NCBI RefSeq assembly: GCF_024256385.1
Contig: NZ_JAMLFW010000001.1
Span: 4,030,001-4,094,000, forward strand
Length of the DNA: 64,000 nt
From: Anatilimnocola floriformis
Lineage (GTDB): Bacteria > Planctomycetota > Planctomycetia > Pirellulales > Pirellulaceae
Direction: 5' to 3'
Positions within the stretch are counted from its first letter, which is position 1. Each line of letters opens with the position of its first letter. The notes beneath the pieces are model-generated. The model did no database searches, had not been told where the DNA came from, and saw only the letters and a list, made by a program, of their open reading frames with translations. Of this stretch, positions 34,701 to 43,387 are shown one piece after another. Both the position numbers and the translations under genes were made by a program.

Positions 34701-37511
34701 GTCGACACGTTCAACGTGCTCGATAATAGCGGCACGCTCGCCTACACGCTCAAGGGCGGTGCTAGTCTCGATGCCTTCAACTTCGGCAATGCCAATTCGC
34801 TGGCCGCGATCAGCAAGAACATTACCGTCGATGGCGAAACCGATAGCGCGACGCTCACACTGAATGACCAGGCCGTTGCGACGAACATCAATTACACGCT
34901 CGGCGCGAACACGATCGGCCGCGATACCGGCGGCGCTGTGACTTACTCGGCGGTCAGCAATCTGACCTTGAATGCGAGTAATGGCTCGAACAACATCAAG
35001 ATCACCGCCGCGCCGACGGCGACTGGCACGAAGTTGATCAACGGCGGCACCGGAAACGACGTGCTCGATCTGTCGGCGCTGGCCGCATCGAAGGTAACGC
35101 TCACTGGCTTGACTGTTGCGCCGGCTTCGACGGGTTTCGATGGCAACGTCGATAGCGTCGCGAGCTTCACTGGCGTGGAAGAAATAAAGGGAAGCACTGC
35201 AGGCGCCACCGACGAATTGATCGGCCTGAATGCTGCTGCGACGTGGACCATCAACGATGCGACCGGCAATTCTTACGCGACGACGCGCACACTGAAGTGG
35301 TCGGCCTTTGAAAACCTGACCGGCAACGCCGGCATCGATACCTACAAGGTGCAGAACAACGCCACGAGCAACACGCTGACGCTAGACGGGAAAGCCGGGG
35401 GCGACAAGTTCCTGATTGGTGACACGGTCAATAAGCTCGCGGGCCTCAAGAATCTCAATGTCATCGGCGGCGCCGATGCTGGTGATGAACTAACTCTCAA
35501 CGACCAAGCCGAGGCGGGCGCGAGTAACTACAACTTCACCGCGACCGACGTGACCAAGGTCGGCGGCGTTGCGGTTTCGCACAATACGGTGGAGAAGATC
35601 ACGCTCAATGCGAGTGCCGGCGCGAATGCGATTACGGTGTTCGACGGTGCTTACAACCCTGCCACCACGATCAAGCTCGTCGATACCACCGGCGCGAGCA
35701 CACTGGCTGTCGACGATACTGCTGACGTAGCGAACAACACTTGGACCATGTCCGCAGCGCAAGTCGTGCGTACCGCGCCGACACCTACGCTGACGATTGA
35801 TTACAGCAGCCAGGCGACGATCACCAATTTGAGTCTGGCCGGTGGTTCCGCCGTCGATAACGTCACGGTAAGCGGGACTAAAATCGCGACCAGCGTCAGC
35901 GGCAACGACGGCAACGATGTCTTCACCGTCGGCGGTGGCGATCTCGATAATTTCCTTGGTCAACTGACGATCAATGGCGGCACGCACAACCTGGCCGACA
36001 CCCGCACGGTCTTCAAAGGTGGAGCTACTCCGGGGCCCGCCGACATCGTCTTCAATGCGAGTTCTTCGTCCGTCGCCAAGGGCGATACGCTGACGGTTAA
36101 CGATGCGGTGCAAACCGGCGTGACGAAATATGCAGTCAACAATACGACGGTCAGCCGAACTGGCGCGGCGAAGTCGGTGACTTATTCGAGTATCGAACTT
36201 CTCAATGTCCTGGCTGGCTCCGGCGATAGCGACGTCGTCATCAATCTGCCGACGGCTGCGCCCGATCTGCCGTTTGTGGTGTCGGTCGATGGCGGCAACG
36301 CGGCGGCTGACAATCGCGTGCAAATCAAGGGAACCGACGCGGCCGATGCTATCACGATCGGCAACGGCACGGCGGTCGAGACCAATCGTTCGCAGTTCGA
36401 AGTGACGAGCGTCACGCGGCTGTGGGTCGAAGGTGGCAAGAACGCCGACGTCATTCACAATCGCAGCACCGTGCCGGGCTTGCTCGACGGCGGTTATGCG
36501 AAGTCTTCGGCGGCCATCGATCCTGGTAACCAGGACGACGTGATTGCCTCCGATGCTCCGAGCACGACGGCCTTCAGCCCGGTGCTGCTCGGCGGCGATG
36601 GCCTCGACTTCCTCTACACGACAAACGGCAGTGCGGCTGGCACGACTTATCTCGTCGGCGATTACTTCGTCAACAACAACGTTCCGCTGACTTCTGGCAG
36701 TGCGACGAAGACCTCGCGGCTGCAAATTGTCGGGGGCACAGGCCAAGCTGGCGATCGATACGTGACGAATCACACGCCGGCCGTGAACTTGCGCAACCGT
36801 GTTCTCGCTCGACTCGATACGGCGGCCAATAGCTACAGCGGCCGGTTTGCCAATCTCACGGCCGATACGATCGGCAGTACGCTGGGGGTGATCGAATGGC
36901 TCCGCGGCCGGTTGCCGCTGACGGTCACAGCGGCTGGTATGGCAGGTGAACTGAGCAAGATCAATCAGCAGATTCGGTTATTCACGCGCGAACCAGGTTC
37001 AGCCGCAGCGCCAGCGTTCCCGAATGCTTCATACAACCCTGGTGGTGTTTCGAGCGGCGGCTCGGCCAGTGGTGGTGAATATATCGAGGAAGAAGAGGCA
37101 GTCGAGCCGACGACTCTGGTGCAGAATCCGTTCGATGCCGGCGACGTGAACGGCGACGGCCGGATCACGGCCTTCGATGCGATCATCATCATCAACGACC
37201 TGAACCTGCACGGCGCGCGGAAGCTCGATAACGGTGGCAGTACAAATGAGCCGCTCGACTTCCTCGACGTTAACGGCGACTCATCGGTCTCGGCCTTCGA
37301 TGCGATCATCGTGATCAACCGTCTCAACTCGGAAGGCAGCTCGACCTATGCGTTGCCGAACCCGCTCGACTGGTTCATCGCCGCCGACGCTGCGGAACAA
37401 GCGGCAGCCGATTTCGCCGCGAGCCTGCCGGCTGACTTACCGAATAGTTTGAGCGACGATGCGCTCCTCGCGCTGCTGGCTACATATGGTGATGCTGACG
37501 ATTCGGAGTAG
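31773..37511 (+). CDS. Secreted repeat protein with LEGR motif and dockerin-like C-terminus
   Basis: 1,912 residues. The basic N-terminus with FFESLEGRAMMAF at about 30-42 is a variant of the LEPRxLL-type motif that marks exported planctomycete proteins. Residues 45-310 are a propeller-like domain with repeats of GGDFSGATPFA. The long middle is built of beta repeats with GGxGxD-type turns (for example GGTGDDTLD), some resembling Ca-binding adhesins. It contains a near-duplicate block of about 110 residues spaced 205 residues apart. The C-terminus has two dockerin-type Ca-binding repeats, DVNGDGRITAFDAIIIINDLN and DVNGDSSVSAFDAIIVINRLN. It likely acts as a cell-surface or matrix adhesin. Domain limits are by eye. 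Confidence 0.85.
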   Translation: MSAASRKSTRFLAPKKARPTARKPQVRKAFFESLEGRAMMAFTPGDVFVGSILSPPALYEITGGGDFSAASPVANLGSQTFGQIAWSRDLNTAYIALFDNSSVVAVNSAGVVTPFATGLSGPTGLILTNDDRLLVSELTSGEVTDITVGGDFTSATPYASGLNNPRNMVQVPGGQILVGEDGSGEVTDLATGGDLSGATPFAAGLGSVTDIAQSSSGALYVSDRLGLRVLNISSGGNFTGSTPFATGLFFGGLTFDGAGRLLAAAINTPRIYDISAGGDFSGATPFANLPSGVNLDSLLDTVPANTPGTLTPALSGGNLVITDTDATGKNNAFSVSNNGAGSIVITDAVEKFASTGGIAGAVLSDGNKTLTVPVASIAGTQIIINGMAGNDTLTANVATALGKILTFNGGTPTVGPGDKLIVTGGSFATGTLNHTNASDGSVVLGPNTINYTGLEPVDVTGSTFTALIINLPDNAATGDDTELSFDGANLAVTSLNATHESDLIAVAGLASVTVNARAGDDTIRLDATMATFNKALVLNGDAGADKFVFESGIAAPGTITVNGGAGGATLDYSGFKVAAVDTAVDINLTATAANGFTGTVKVGATTVASFTAISGATGNSATTTDSLTGLNATSAWTIDEPANSKYVSTGTFNFTKFEKLNGGSGSDGFVVTNPSATAMTLAGGGGTNSLNLSAVANANVTLTNVDAAGADGIETTKSITFSDIKTLTGDGASSLTGTNSASTWVIDDGAANTYATDLTFSGFKTLTGGNGIDTFNVRNNSGAIAYSLNGGAGVDAFNFGNANSLAAISKNISVDGGADGATLTLNDQALATNINYSAGANTIGRDGSGIVSYSNVTNLTLNATNGTNTIKLTAVPAATGTKTFNGGTGDDTLDTAGIANNVIVTAPNATKGFDGTINGAGSFTGIEFFKGNNASTFVGDDEIATWTVNDSGTNTYISQSRTANISGFSTLQGGSKVDTFNVLDNSGTLAYTLKGGASLDAFNFGNANSLAAISKNITVDGETDSATLTLNDQAVATNINYTLGANTIGRDTGGAVTYSAVSNLTLNASNGSNNIKITAAPTATGTKLINGGTGNDVLDLSALAASKVTLTGLTVAPASTGFDGNVDSVASFTGVEEIKGSTAGATDELIGLNAAATWTINDATGNSYATTRTLKWSAFENLTGNAGIDTYKVQNNATSNTLTLDGKAGGDKFLIGDTVNKLAGLKNLNVIGGADAGDELTLNDQAEAGASNYNFTATDVTKVGGVAVSHNTVEKITLNASAGANAITVFDGAYNPATTIKLVDTTGASTLAVDDTADVANNTWTMSAAQVVRTAPTPTLTIDYSSQATITNLSLAGGSAVDNVTVSGTKIATSVSGNDGNDVFTVGGGDLDNFLGQLTINGGTHNLADTRTVFKGGATPGPADIVFNASSSSVAKGDTLTVNDAVQTGVTKYAVNNTTVSRTGAAKSVTYSSIELLNVLAGSGDSDVVINLPTAAPDLPFVVSVDGGNAAADNRVQIKGTDAADAITIGNGTAVETNRSQFEVTSVTRLWVEGGKNADVIHNRSTVPGLLDGGYAKSSAAIDPGNQDDVIASDAPSTTAFSPVLLGGDGLDFLYTTNGSAAGTTYLVGDYFVNNNVPLTSGSATKTSRLQIVGGTGQAGDRYVTNHTPAVNLRNRVLARLDTAANSYSGRFANLTADTIGSTLGVIEWLRGRLPLTVTAAGMAGELSKINQQIRLFTREPGSAAAPAFPNASYNPGGVSSGGSASGGEYIEEEEAVEPTTLVQNPFDAGDVNGDGRITAFDAIIIINDLNLHGARKLDNGGSTNEPLDFLDVNGDSSVSAFDAIIVINRLNSEGSSTYALPNPLDWFIAADAAEQAAADFAASLPADLPNSLSDDALLALLATYGDADDSE
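34137..35080 (+). repeat. Duplicated coding block inside the matrix protein
   Basis: Two blocks starting near 34141 and 34755 encode near-identical protein: both contain DAFNFGNANSLAAISKNI, then LTLNDQA, NTIGRD and ATGTK. Divergence is already visible at third positions and in several residues, so the duplication is not recent. Confidence 0.7.
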
Positions 37512-37658
37512 CGGCAAACAGCAGAACCGCAGCGCTATCTAGCTTCCCACAACTGGCGCTGTTACCGTGAAGCGACGTGGCTGAGAGGTTTTCCGGCCAC
37601 AGCGGGCGATTGTTTCCGCAATGCGCCCGCTCCCGCCGTTTATCCTCTGGAGAATCCC

Positions 37659-38246
37659 ATGTCGAATTGGAAGGCATTGTTGCTCACAGGTGTCGTGGCC
37701 GCCTGCGTCAGCTCGGTTTACGCCGCGGATAAGGCCCCTGCTTTGAATTACAAAGTCAAGAACATCGCCGGCAAAGAAGTCGACCTGTCGCAATACAAGG
37801 GCAAGGTGCTGCTGGTGGTGAATGTCGCCAGCCGCTGCGGCCTGACCGGTCAATACAAAGAGCTCGAAGCCTTGCACGAAAAGTACGGCGACAAGGGCCT
37901 AGCCGTGATGGGCTTCCCCTGCAATCAGTTCGGCAAGCAAGAACCCGGCAGCGAAGCCGACATCGCCGAGTTTTGCAGCAAGACCTACGCCGTGAAGTTC
38001 GACATGTTCTCGAAGCTGAACGTCAACACGGTCGAGAAGGACGGCGCGGTCATCGAAGAAGCCGATCCCTTCTACAAGTATCTGACCTCGGTCGCCACCG
38101 AACCGGCCAAGCCGGGCAAGATCACTTGGAACTTTGAGAAGTTCGTGATCGGCAAGAACGGCGAAGTCGTCGCCCGCTTTGCCCCGCGCACCGCTCCCGA
38201 TGCTCCGGAAGTGATCAAGGTACTCGAAGCGGAATTGGCCAAGTGA
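37659..38246 (+). CDS. Secreted glutathione peroxidase-type thiol peroxidase
   Basis: It reduces hydroperoxides. The peroxidatic residue is Cys in NVASRCGLTGQY (not selenocysteine), with the partner motifs FPCNQFGKQEPG and KITWNFEKFVIGKNG that supply Gln and Trp of the active site. 195 residues. An N-terminal signal peptide (about 1-23, cleavage after VYA) points to the periplasm, where thioredoxin-like proteins rather than glutathione would reduce it. Good GGAGA box upstream of the ATG. A terminator hairpin follows. Confidence 0.93.
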   Translation: MSNWKALLLTGVVAACVSSVYAADKAPALNYKVKNIAGKEVDLSQYKGKVLLVVNVASRCGLTGQYKELEALHEKYGDKGLAVMGFPCNQFGKQEPGSEADIAEFCSKTYAVKFDMFSKLNVNTVEKDGAVIEEADPFYKYLTSVATEPAKPGKITWNFEKFVIGKNGEVVARFAPRTAPDAPEVIKVLEAELAK

Positions 38247-38291
38247 TTTGAAGGCAGAAGTTAGAAGGCAGAATGCAGAAGTAAAATACAG

Positions 38292-38323
38292 GCCCCGCGT
38301 GGTGAAACACGCGGGGCTTTTTT
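38292..38323 (+). terminator. Rho-independent terminator after glutathione peroxidase
   Basis: GCCCCGCGTG pairs perfectly with CACGCGGGGC around a six-base loop, and six T residues follow. Confidence 0.9.
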
Positions 38324-38553
38324 GTTGCTGTAGGTAGCCCGACGCGTGAGCGAGGGATTGGGCGCGAGAACTCTGGATTCGGCAACGTGCGACAGCACAA
38401 CTTGCCGACGATGCTAGCAAGCTGCTCTCGGCAAGACGGCTGGAGAACTTGAGCGAATCTGCGACTGATCTTGCTCTTTCCTGGCGCGGTTGTTATTCCC
38501 CGGTTCACGAATTTTCGTTCCCGGGTTTTTAACAAGGTGGTCTGTTGCCGGTG

Positions 38554-39798
38554 ATGCGTCTTGGCGTCATGGTCGTCGCGGGTTTAGCAGTGCTTGTCGC
38601 TGCGGCGCAAGCGATTGCGCAGCCAGCGATCTCGTTTCCGCCGAGCCGCAACTTCCCCATGGGAACTTCACCGGCTGCCGCGCCGCCGCCGAGCTTCGGT
38701 GCGGTCCCCAGCTTCACCGCGCCGCTGCAACCTGCGCCGGGAACGGCGGGCCCGGCGATCAATACCATCAATCCCGGCGCGCTCGGCAGTCCGTTGCCCT
38801 TTGATCCCTATTCGCCGAACGGCCCAGCCAGCGCGCAGTTCTGGTCGTCTCCTTCGCCGCCTCCCGCGTTACCAAACAGCGTCCTGCCGCCGAATCCCAA
38901 TGCCCCGGCGTATGGCTCGCAATGGGCGCCCTCGGTAACCGGCCAGCCGAACTCGCTTTATCCGAATGGTTTCGGCGGACCGAACAGCGGCTACTACGAT
39001 CCTTACAACGCGCTGCGGCTGATCAATGACGTCCGCTTTCGCGATACCTATGTCACCTCTGGCAACAACCCCGATGACCTGGGGATCAACGATGCGGAAG
39101 TGAGCGTGACGTTTACTTTTCCAAATTTCCTAACACTCGGTCAGCCTTTGTTCATCACGCCAGCGTTTGCCATTCATAACTGGGATGGGCCCTCGGACGG
39201 CATTCACAATTTGCCCGGCTCGGCCTACAGCGCTTATCTCGATCTGCAATTTGCAACCGATCCAAATCTGACGATCGGCGGCGAGTTTGGCTTTCGAGTC
39301 GGTGTGTACTCCGGCTTCGATACGTTCACCAAGGACAGTGTTCGTTTTCAAGGACTCGCGCTGGGCGTGACGCGCATCACGCCGACGCTCACCGCCAAGC
39401 TCGGCGTGATGTATATCGACCGCAACGACATCAAGATTTTGCCGGCCGGTGGGTTGCTCTGGCAGCCGAATCCGCAGCTTCGCGTGGATATATTCTTCCC
39501 GCAGCCGCGCATTTCCCAGTATGTGACGACCGTCGGCACTTATGAACTGTGGTGGTATCTCGCCGGTGAATATGGCGGCGGCGCGTGGACGGTGAAACCG
39601 ACCGATGCCGATCCCACGCAGGGAATCGACATCAACGACTTTCGCGCGTCGCTCGGCCTCGAGTGGAGCAGCCCCGCTGGTTTGAACGGCTTCATCGAAG
39701 GTGGCTACGTCTTCAAACGCAAGCTGGTCTATACCGCGCCGTACGAGGAGTTCAGTTTGAACGACGCCTGGATGGTCCGGGCCGGCGTTTCGTACTAA
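38554..39798 (+). CDS. Outer-membrane beta-barrel candidate A
   Basis: 414 residues from the ATG at 38554; TTG 38545 and GTG 38551 in frame are possible alternatives. Signal peptide 1-23 (ending AIAQ), then a Pro/Ser/Asn-rich low-complexity stretch of about 120 residues. The last 250 residues consist of alternating amphipathic beta strands and end in an aromatic residue after AWMVRAGVSY, as outer-membrane barrels do. It shares the strand order with the next gene (DDLGINDAEVSVTF versus KDLGITEIESSLTV; RNDIKILPAGG versus RDNIRLLPAGG). The cargo or transport role is unknown. The two genes are 12 bases apart and are surely co-transcribed. Confidence 0.75.
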   Translation: MRLGVMVVAGLAVLVAAAQAIAQPAISFPPSRNFPMGTSPAAAPPPSFGAVPSFTAPLQPAPGTAGPAINTINPGALGSPLPFDPYSPNGPASAQFWSSPSPPPALPNSVLPPNPNAPAYGSQWAPSVTGQPNSLYPNGFGGPNSGYYDPYNALRLINDVRFRDTYVTSGNNPDDLGINDAEVSVTFTFPNFLTLGQPLFITPAFAIHNWDGPSDGIHNLPGSAYSAYLDLQFATDPNLTIGGEFGFRVGVYSGFDTFTKDSVRFQGLALGVTRITPTLTAKLGVMYIDRNDIKILPAGGLLWQPNPQLRVDIFFPQPRISQYVTTVGTYELWWYLAGEYGGGAWTVKPTDADPTQGIDINDFRASLGLEWSSPAGLNGFIEGGYVFKRKLVYTAPYEEFSLNDAWMVRAGVSY

Positions 39799-39810
39799 GA
39801 GGTACTCTGC

Positions 39811-40956
39811 ATGCGGTACCTCCGAATCCTTTCCTTCGCGGGGATTGCCGCGGCCATTGTCTGGGCAAATTTCTGGATAAGCGAACTGCACGCTCAGCAG
39901 GAAATCGTGCGTCGGCCGCCACCGGGACTCGCTGGCGTGCAACTCGGCACCGAGGCTCGAAAGTTTCAGCAATCGAGCCAATTGCAGCCCTATGCGGTGC
40001 CGGGAGAAATTCAGCTCGCCACGCAAATGGAACAGCCTGAGCTGCTGCCACCGCCCGATGGCGTCGTGATGCCCGGTCAGCCGTTCTTGTATGACGCGCT
40101 GAATCAGCCAGCCGAAGTCATCGGCCCTGGACAGGAATTCAACAGCGATGGCACGGTCAAGTTGAGTCCGTACAAGAAGGGCTTTTTCCAAAAGCTCTGC
40201 CTCTCTGCCGATTGGCTCGGTGGCGGCAGTGATCCCAAAGACCTGGGCATCACCGAAATTGAGTCGTCACTCACCGTCGCCTTGCCCGCGCCAATTCGCG
40301 AATGGCCGCTGTTCATCATGCCGGGCTACAACTTGTACTTGATGCAGGATCCCGGCGGCCTGCGCGACATGCCGTCGCAGTTGCACACAGTTTATCTCGA
40401 CTTCACCTGGGCGCCGCAGTTCTTTGATCGTCATCGGTTGCTTCTCACCGTAGCGCCGAGCTTGTACACCGATTTTCAAGTTTCCACTTCGGACGCCTTT
40501 CGCCTTACCGGCAAGGCGCTCTACGTCTGGGATGCTCAGCCAGACCGACTGCAGTTCGTAGCCGGCGTGCTATATCTCAATCGCGACAACATTCGTTTGC
40601 TCCCTGCCGGCGGCGCTATTTGGAAGCCGACGCCGGACTACAACTTTGAGTTGATTTTCCCCAAGCCGAAGCTCGGCATGCGCGTGAATGTCGACAACGG
40701 CTACGAAGACTGGCTCTACATCGCCGGAGAGTTCGGCGGCAATACTTGGGCAATCGAGCGAGATAGCGGAGCTGATGACAAAGTCACCTGGTCCGACTGG
40801 CGATTGCTCGGTGGATACGAGCGCCGCCTCGATGGCGGCGCTGGTTATCGTTTAGAAGCCGGTTACGTGTTTAACCGGAAGGTTGAATACGCGTCGGCCG
40901 TCGGGGACTATAACCCGCGACCGACGTTTATTGTGCGTGGTGGGATCTCGTTCTAG
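39811..40956 (+). CDS. Outer-membrane beta-barrel candidate B, paralogue of A
   Basis: 381 residues with a signal peptide (1-29, ending LHA-QQ), a Pro-rich linker, and a barrel-like second half ending TFIVRGGISF. A GAGG box precedes the ATG. It is homologous to the preceding gene over the barrel region but differs in the linker. This is consistent with an old tandem duplication of planctomycete surface proteins. It converges on the beta-propeller gene, five bases away. Confidence 0.75.
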   Translation: MRYLRILSFAGIAAAIVWANFWISELHAQQEIVRRPPPGLAGVQLGTEARKFQQSSQLQPYAVPGEIQLATQMEQPELLPPPDGVVMPGQPFLYDALNQPAEVIGPGQEFNSDGTVKLSPYKKGFFQKLCLSADWLGGGSDPKDLGITEIESSLTVALPAPIREWPLFIMPGYNLYLMQDPGGLRDMPSQLHTVYLDFTWAPQFFDRHRLLLTVAPSLYTDFQVSTSDAFRLTGKALYVWDAQPDRLQFVAGVLYLNRDNIRLLPAGGAIWKPTPDYNFELIFPKPKLGMRVNVDNGYEDWLYIAGEFGGNTWAIERDSGADDKVTWSDWRLLGGYERRLDGGAGYRLEAGYVFNRKVEYASAVGDYNPRPTFIVRGGISF

Positions 40957-40961
40957 TTGGT

Positions 40962-41990
40962 TTACAGTCCCGACAACTTGAGTAGCGCACCAGCTTTGCC
41001 GGTTTCGCCTTCCTTGTTGGTGCCGATGATCGTGATGTAGACGCTGCCGTCGTCGGCAAACGTCAACGCGGTCGGCTTGTCGAGCTTGGCGACCTTGGCC
41101 ACCTTCACCGATTGCTTGCCACCCTTGTTCTCTTGGTCAAGGCGATACAAGCCACCTTCCGACGGTTCCATCCAGGCGAAGTCGGTCGCGTACAGCAAGC
41201 CGGTCTTCGGGGCGTAAGCGAGGCCGGTGATGTCGAACAGTCCGGTCTCGAGGTTCAGCAGCTTCTTGCCGGTCTTGGCCGAGTAGAACGTCAGCAGGCC
41301 GTCCTTCGGCTTGTTGATTTCGCCCATCTGGCCGACGACAATCTGCCCTTCCGCATTGATCGTGATCGCCACCGGAGCGTCGACTTCGGTTTCTTCCTTG
41401 GTCGCAATCGAGCGCGTCAGCTTGCCGAACTTCGTGCCGTTTCGTTCGATCTTGGCGACCCAACCCTTGGTGTCGTCGCCGTTGCAGGTCACGTAGATCG
41501 CGGTCGAGGTCACAGCCACGCCGTACAGGTTTCCTTCCGGCTTGATGTCGCCCTCAGTAGCCAACGGGCCGATCTTTTCCTTGGCATCTTTGTCGAAATC
41601 AATGGCTGGCTTGCCGGCTTCGGGCACGGTGAAGATGCGAACGTATTCGTCGCCGTCCTTATAACCGCCGTCGCCGACGACAAGGGTGTTCTTGTCCAAG
41701 AACGCAATGCCGAGTGGTCCGATGTCATACATCGGGCCCTTGCCGTAAATATCCTTGCCCGAGCCAACGATCACGTCTTCGGCTTTGCCGTTGACGACGC
41801 GAATGATCTTGCCGGCGCCGCTGTCGGAAACGAACACATGTCCCGTCTCGGGCTGAATCGCCACGCCGCAGGGATTGTTCAAGCCGCTGACGATCGTTTC
41901 GGTTTTCACTTCAGCCGAAGCGATGTTCGCCGCCAGTGTGATGGATAACAGGGCGACGCAACCGCAGGCCCAGGCCAGATACTTCTTCAT
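40962..41990 (-). CDS. Secreted beta-propeller protein (NHL/SMP-30-like)
   Basis: 342 residues with a clear signal peptide (1-26, ending ASA-E). Repeats such as NNPCGVAIQPETGHVFVSDSG, GVAVTSTAIYVTC and GLAYAPKTGLLYATDF are typical of propeller blades. No lactonase metal motif is evident, so a binding or structural role is as likely as enzymatic activity. GGAG box seven bases before the ATG. First gene of a same-strand group of secreted/membrane genes (40,962-44,416). Confidence 0.8.
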   Translation of the reverse strand: MKKYLAWACGCVALLSITLAANIASAEVKTETIVSGLNNPCGVAIQPETGHVFVSDSGAGKIIRVVNGKAEDVIVGSGKDIYGKGPMYDIGPLGIAFLDKNTLVVGDGGYKDGDEYVRIFTVPEAGKPAIDFDKDAKEKIGPLATEGDIKPEGNLYGVAVTSTAIYVTCNGDDTKGWVAKIERNGTKFGKLTRSIATKEETEVDAPVAITINAEGQIVVGQMGEINKPKDGLLTFYSAKTGKKLLNLETGLFDITGLAYAPKTGLLYATDFAWMEPSEGGLYRLDQENKGGKQSVKVAKVAKLDKPTALTFADDGSVYITIIGTNKEGETGKAGALLKLSGL

Positions 41991-42112
41991 GTGCTGCTCC
42001 GTTTCGCGGAAATTCGGGGAGATGGTTGGAGTGACGGTGGGAAAGGTAATAGAACGCCGGTGTCACGCGCGAGCAAGTGTAGCCACACGCCCAGTGACGC
42101 GTGATGACGACA

Positions 42113-42706
42113 CTACTTCGCCGGCGCAGGTGCACGCGGTGCAACAGGGGCAGGCGGCGGCGCTGCCGGCAGAGGAGCCACAGGAGCTGGCGGCACGGCG
42201 CCGGGTGGAAGTGGAGGGCCCGGCGGAAAGAACTGCTCTTCGATGCTGGCCAAAAACGCATCGAGCGGAAAGACCGCGACGATGGCATCGGCTTTGATGA
42301 CTTTCAGGTACGCGGCGGGAATCGGCTTTTCATCGCCCGAGACAACAATCGTGTCCCCCTTCTTCAAAAATGAGACCACGCTGTCGGTCTTCAGTTTCTC
42401 ACCCTTCGTGTTGTAGAACTTGATCTCAGCTTCGGCCACGCCGTTGGCCATGACCACTGGCTTCCAAGTTTGCTCGCCGGTCTTTTCGTCGATCTCGGGC
42501 ATCGAGTCGATGAAGGCCAAGTTGAATTTTTTCTCCTTCGCATCGTAGCCCTGAAAAAAACCGAGCATCGGCGAGGTCGCTTCCGGCAACCCCATCGACT
42601 TCGGCGATGGTGGTTCCTTAGGAACCACGGGCGCCAAAGGAACTGGTTGAGCCTGAGCGACAACCGCGAGCAGTAACAACAGCAAAAAAGAAATAGCCAG
42701 GCGCAT
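42113..42706 (-). CDS. Secreted protein of unknown function with Pro/Ala-rich tail
   Basis: 197 residues counted from the ATG at 42706, chosen because a textbook signal peptide follows (1-20, hydrophobic core of Leu, then VVAQAQ) and a GGAG box precedes it. Residues 35-150 form a small beta domain (KGDTIVVSGDEKPIPAAYLK). The last 40 residues are almost only Pro, Ala, Gly and Val, as in wall-spanning linkers. No family recognised. Confidence 0.65.
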   Translation of the reverse strand: MRLAISFLLLLLLAVVAQAQPVPLAPVVPKEPPSPKSMGLPEATSPMLGFFQGYDAKEKKFNLAFIDSMPEIDEKTGEQTWKPVVMANGVAEAEIKFYNTKGEKLKTDSVVSFLKKGDTIVVSGDEKPIPAAYLKVIKADAIVAVFPLDAFLASIEEQFFPPGPPLPPGAVPPAPVAPLPAAPPPAPVAPRAPAPAK

Positions 42707-42755
42707 GGGCAGGCTCCGGAAAAAGTCTGAGGCAAAAAGCAGATTCAGCCCACGA

Positions 42756-43298
42756 TTATCGAGGCTGCTGCGAAGTCTGACCAGCGGGCAAAACCAGCTG
42801 CGCAGCCGCTGCCGGCACTTCGGCTTTAACCTTCGGCTTGCGATCGGCAAACTTCAACCAGCCCCCGATAAAGACCAGAATCACGGCCAGCAGCAGGTTG
42901 ATGTTCATAAACATCGCCGCGTTGGCTTGCACCTTCTTGGCCAGATTGGTTTTGCCCATCAACAACGCGGCGATCGTAAAAATCGGCAGCGCCAGAACGA
43001 GCTTGATGCCGCCCAGCATGCTGTAGTTCAATCCACCCGGAACGGCAAAGGTGTACTTCGACGCGAGCCCGAGATTCGCGATGCCGCTGAGGAGCAACAT
43101 GCCCGTAGCGATGCCCACGACCATCGCCCAGCGCGAGCGAACGCCTTGATGGACCTCGGCTCGTTTTTCCGCATCCATGCCGAGCAATGTCGGCAACAGC
43201 GCGAACCGCATGAAGATGGTGCCACCCATCAGCGTGATGGCGCCCAGGATGTGCGTGTAACGCAGGAGCAAATTGACAAAAAACAGCGGGTCTTCCAT
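42756..43298 (-). CDS. Four-helix membrane protein, CopD-like
   Basis: 180 residues with four transmembrane helices (about 8-30, 58-78, 88-112, 124-146). RYTHILGAITLMGGTIFMRF with its intramembrane His is reminiscent of CopD/DUF2269-type proteins that carry copper or haem. The C-terminal 35 residues are soluble, Lys/Pro/Ala-rich. The role is inferred only from this resemblance. It lies between a secreted protein and a TlpA-like reductase. Confidence 0.65.
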   Translation of the reverse strand: MEDPLFFVNLLLRYTHILGAITLMGGTIFMRFALLPTLLGMDAEKRAEVHQGVRSRWAMVVGIATGMLLLSGIANLGLASKYTFAVPGGLNYSMLGGIKLVLALPIFTIAALLMGKTNLAKKVQANAAMFMNINLLLAVILVFIGGWLKFADRKPKVKAEVPAAAAQLVLPAGQTSQQPR

Positions 43299-43387
43299 TG
43301 CGGGCCAATCAGGTGGAATGTTTGAAGTTGACTGGCCCCCAGTGTAGCCATCACCTGCCGCGCAGTGTATTGGTTCACCGCCGCTGA

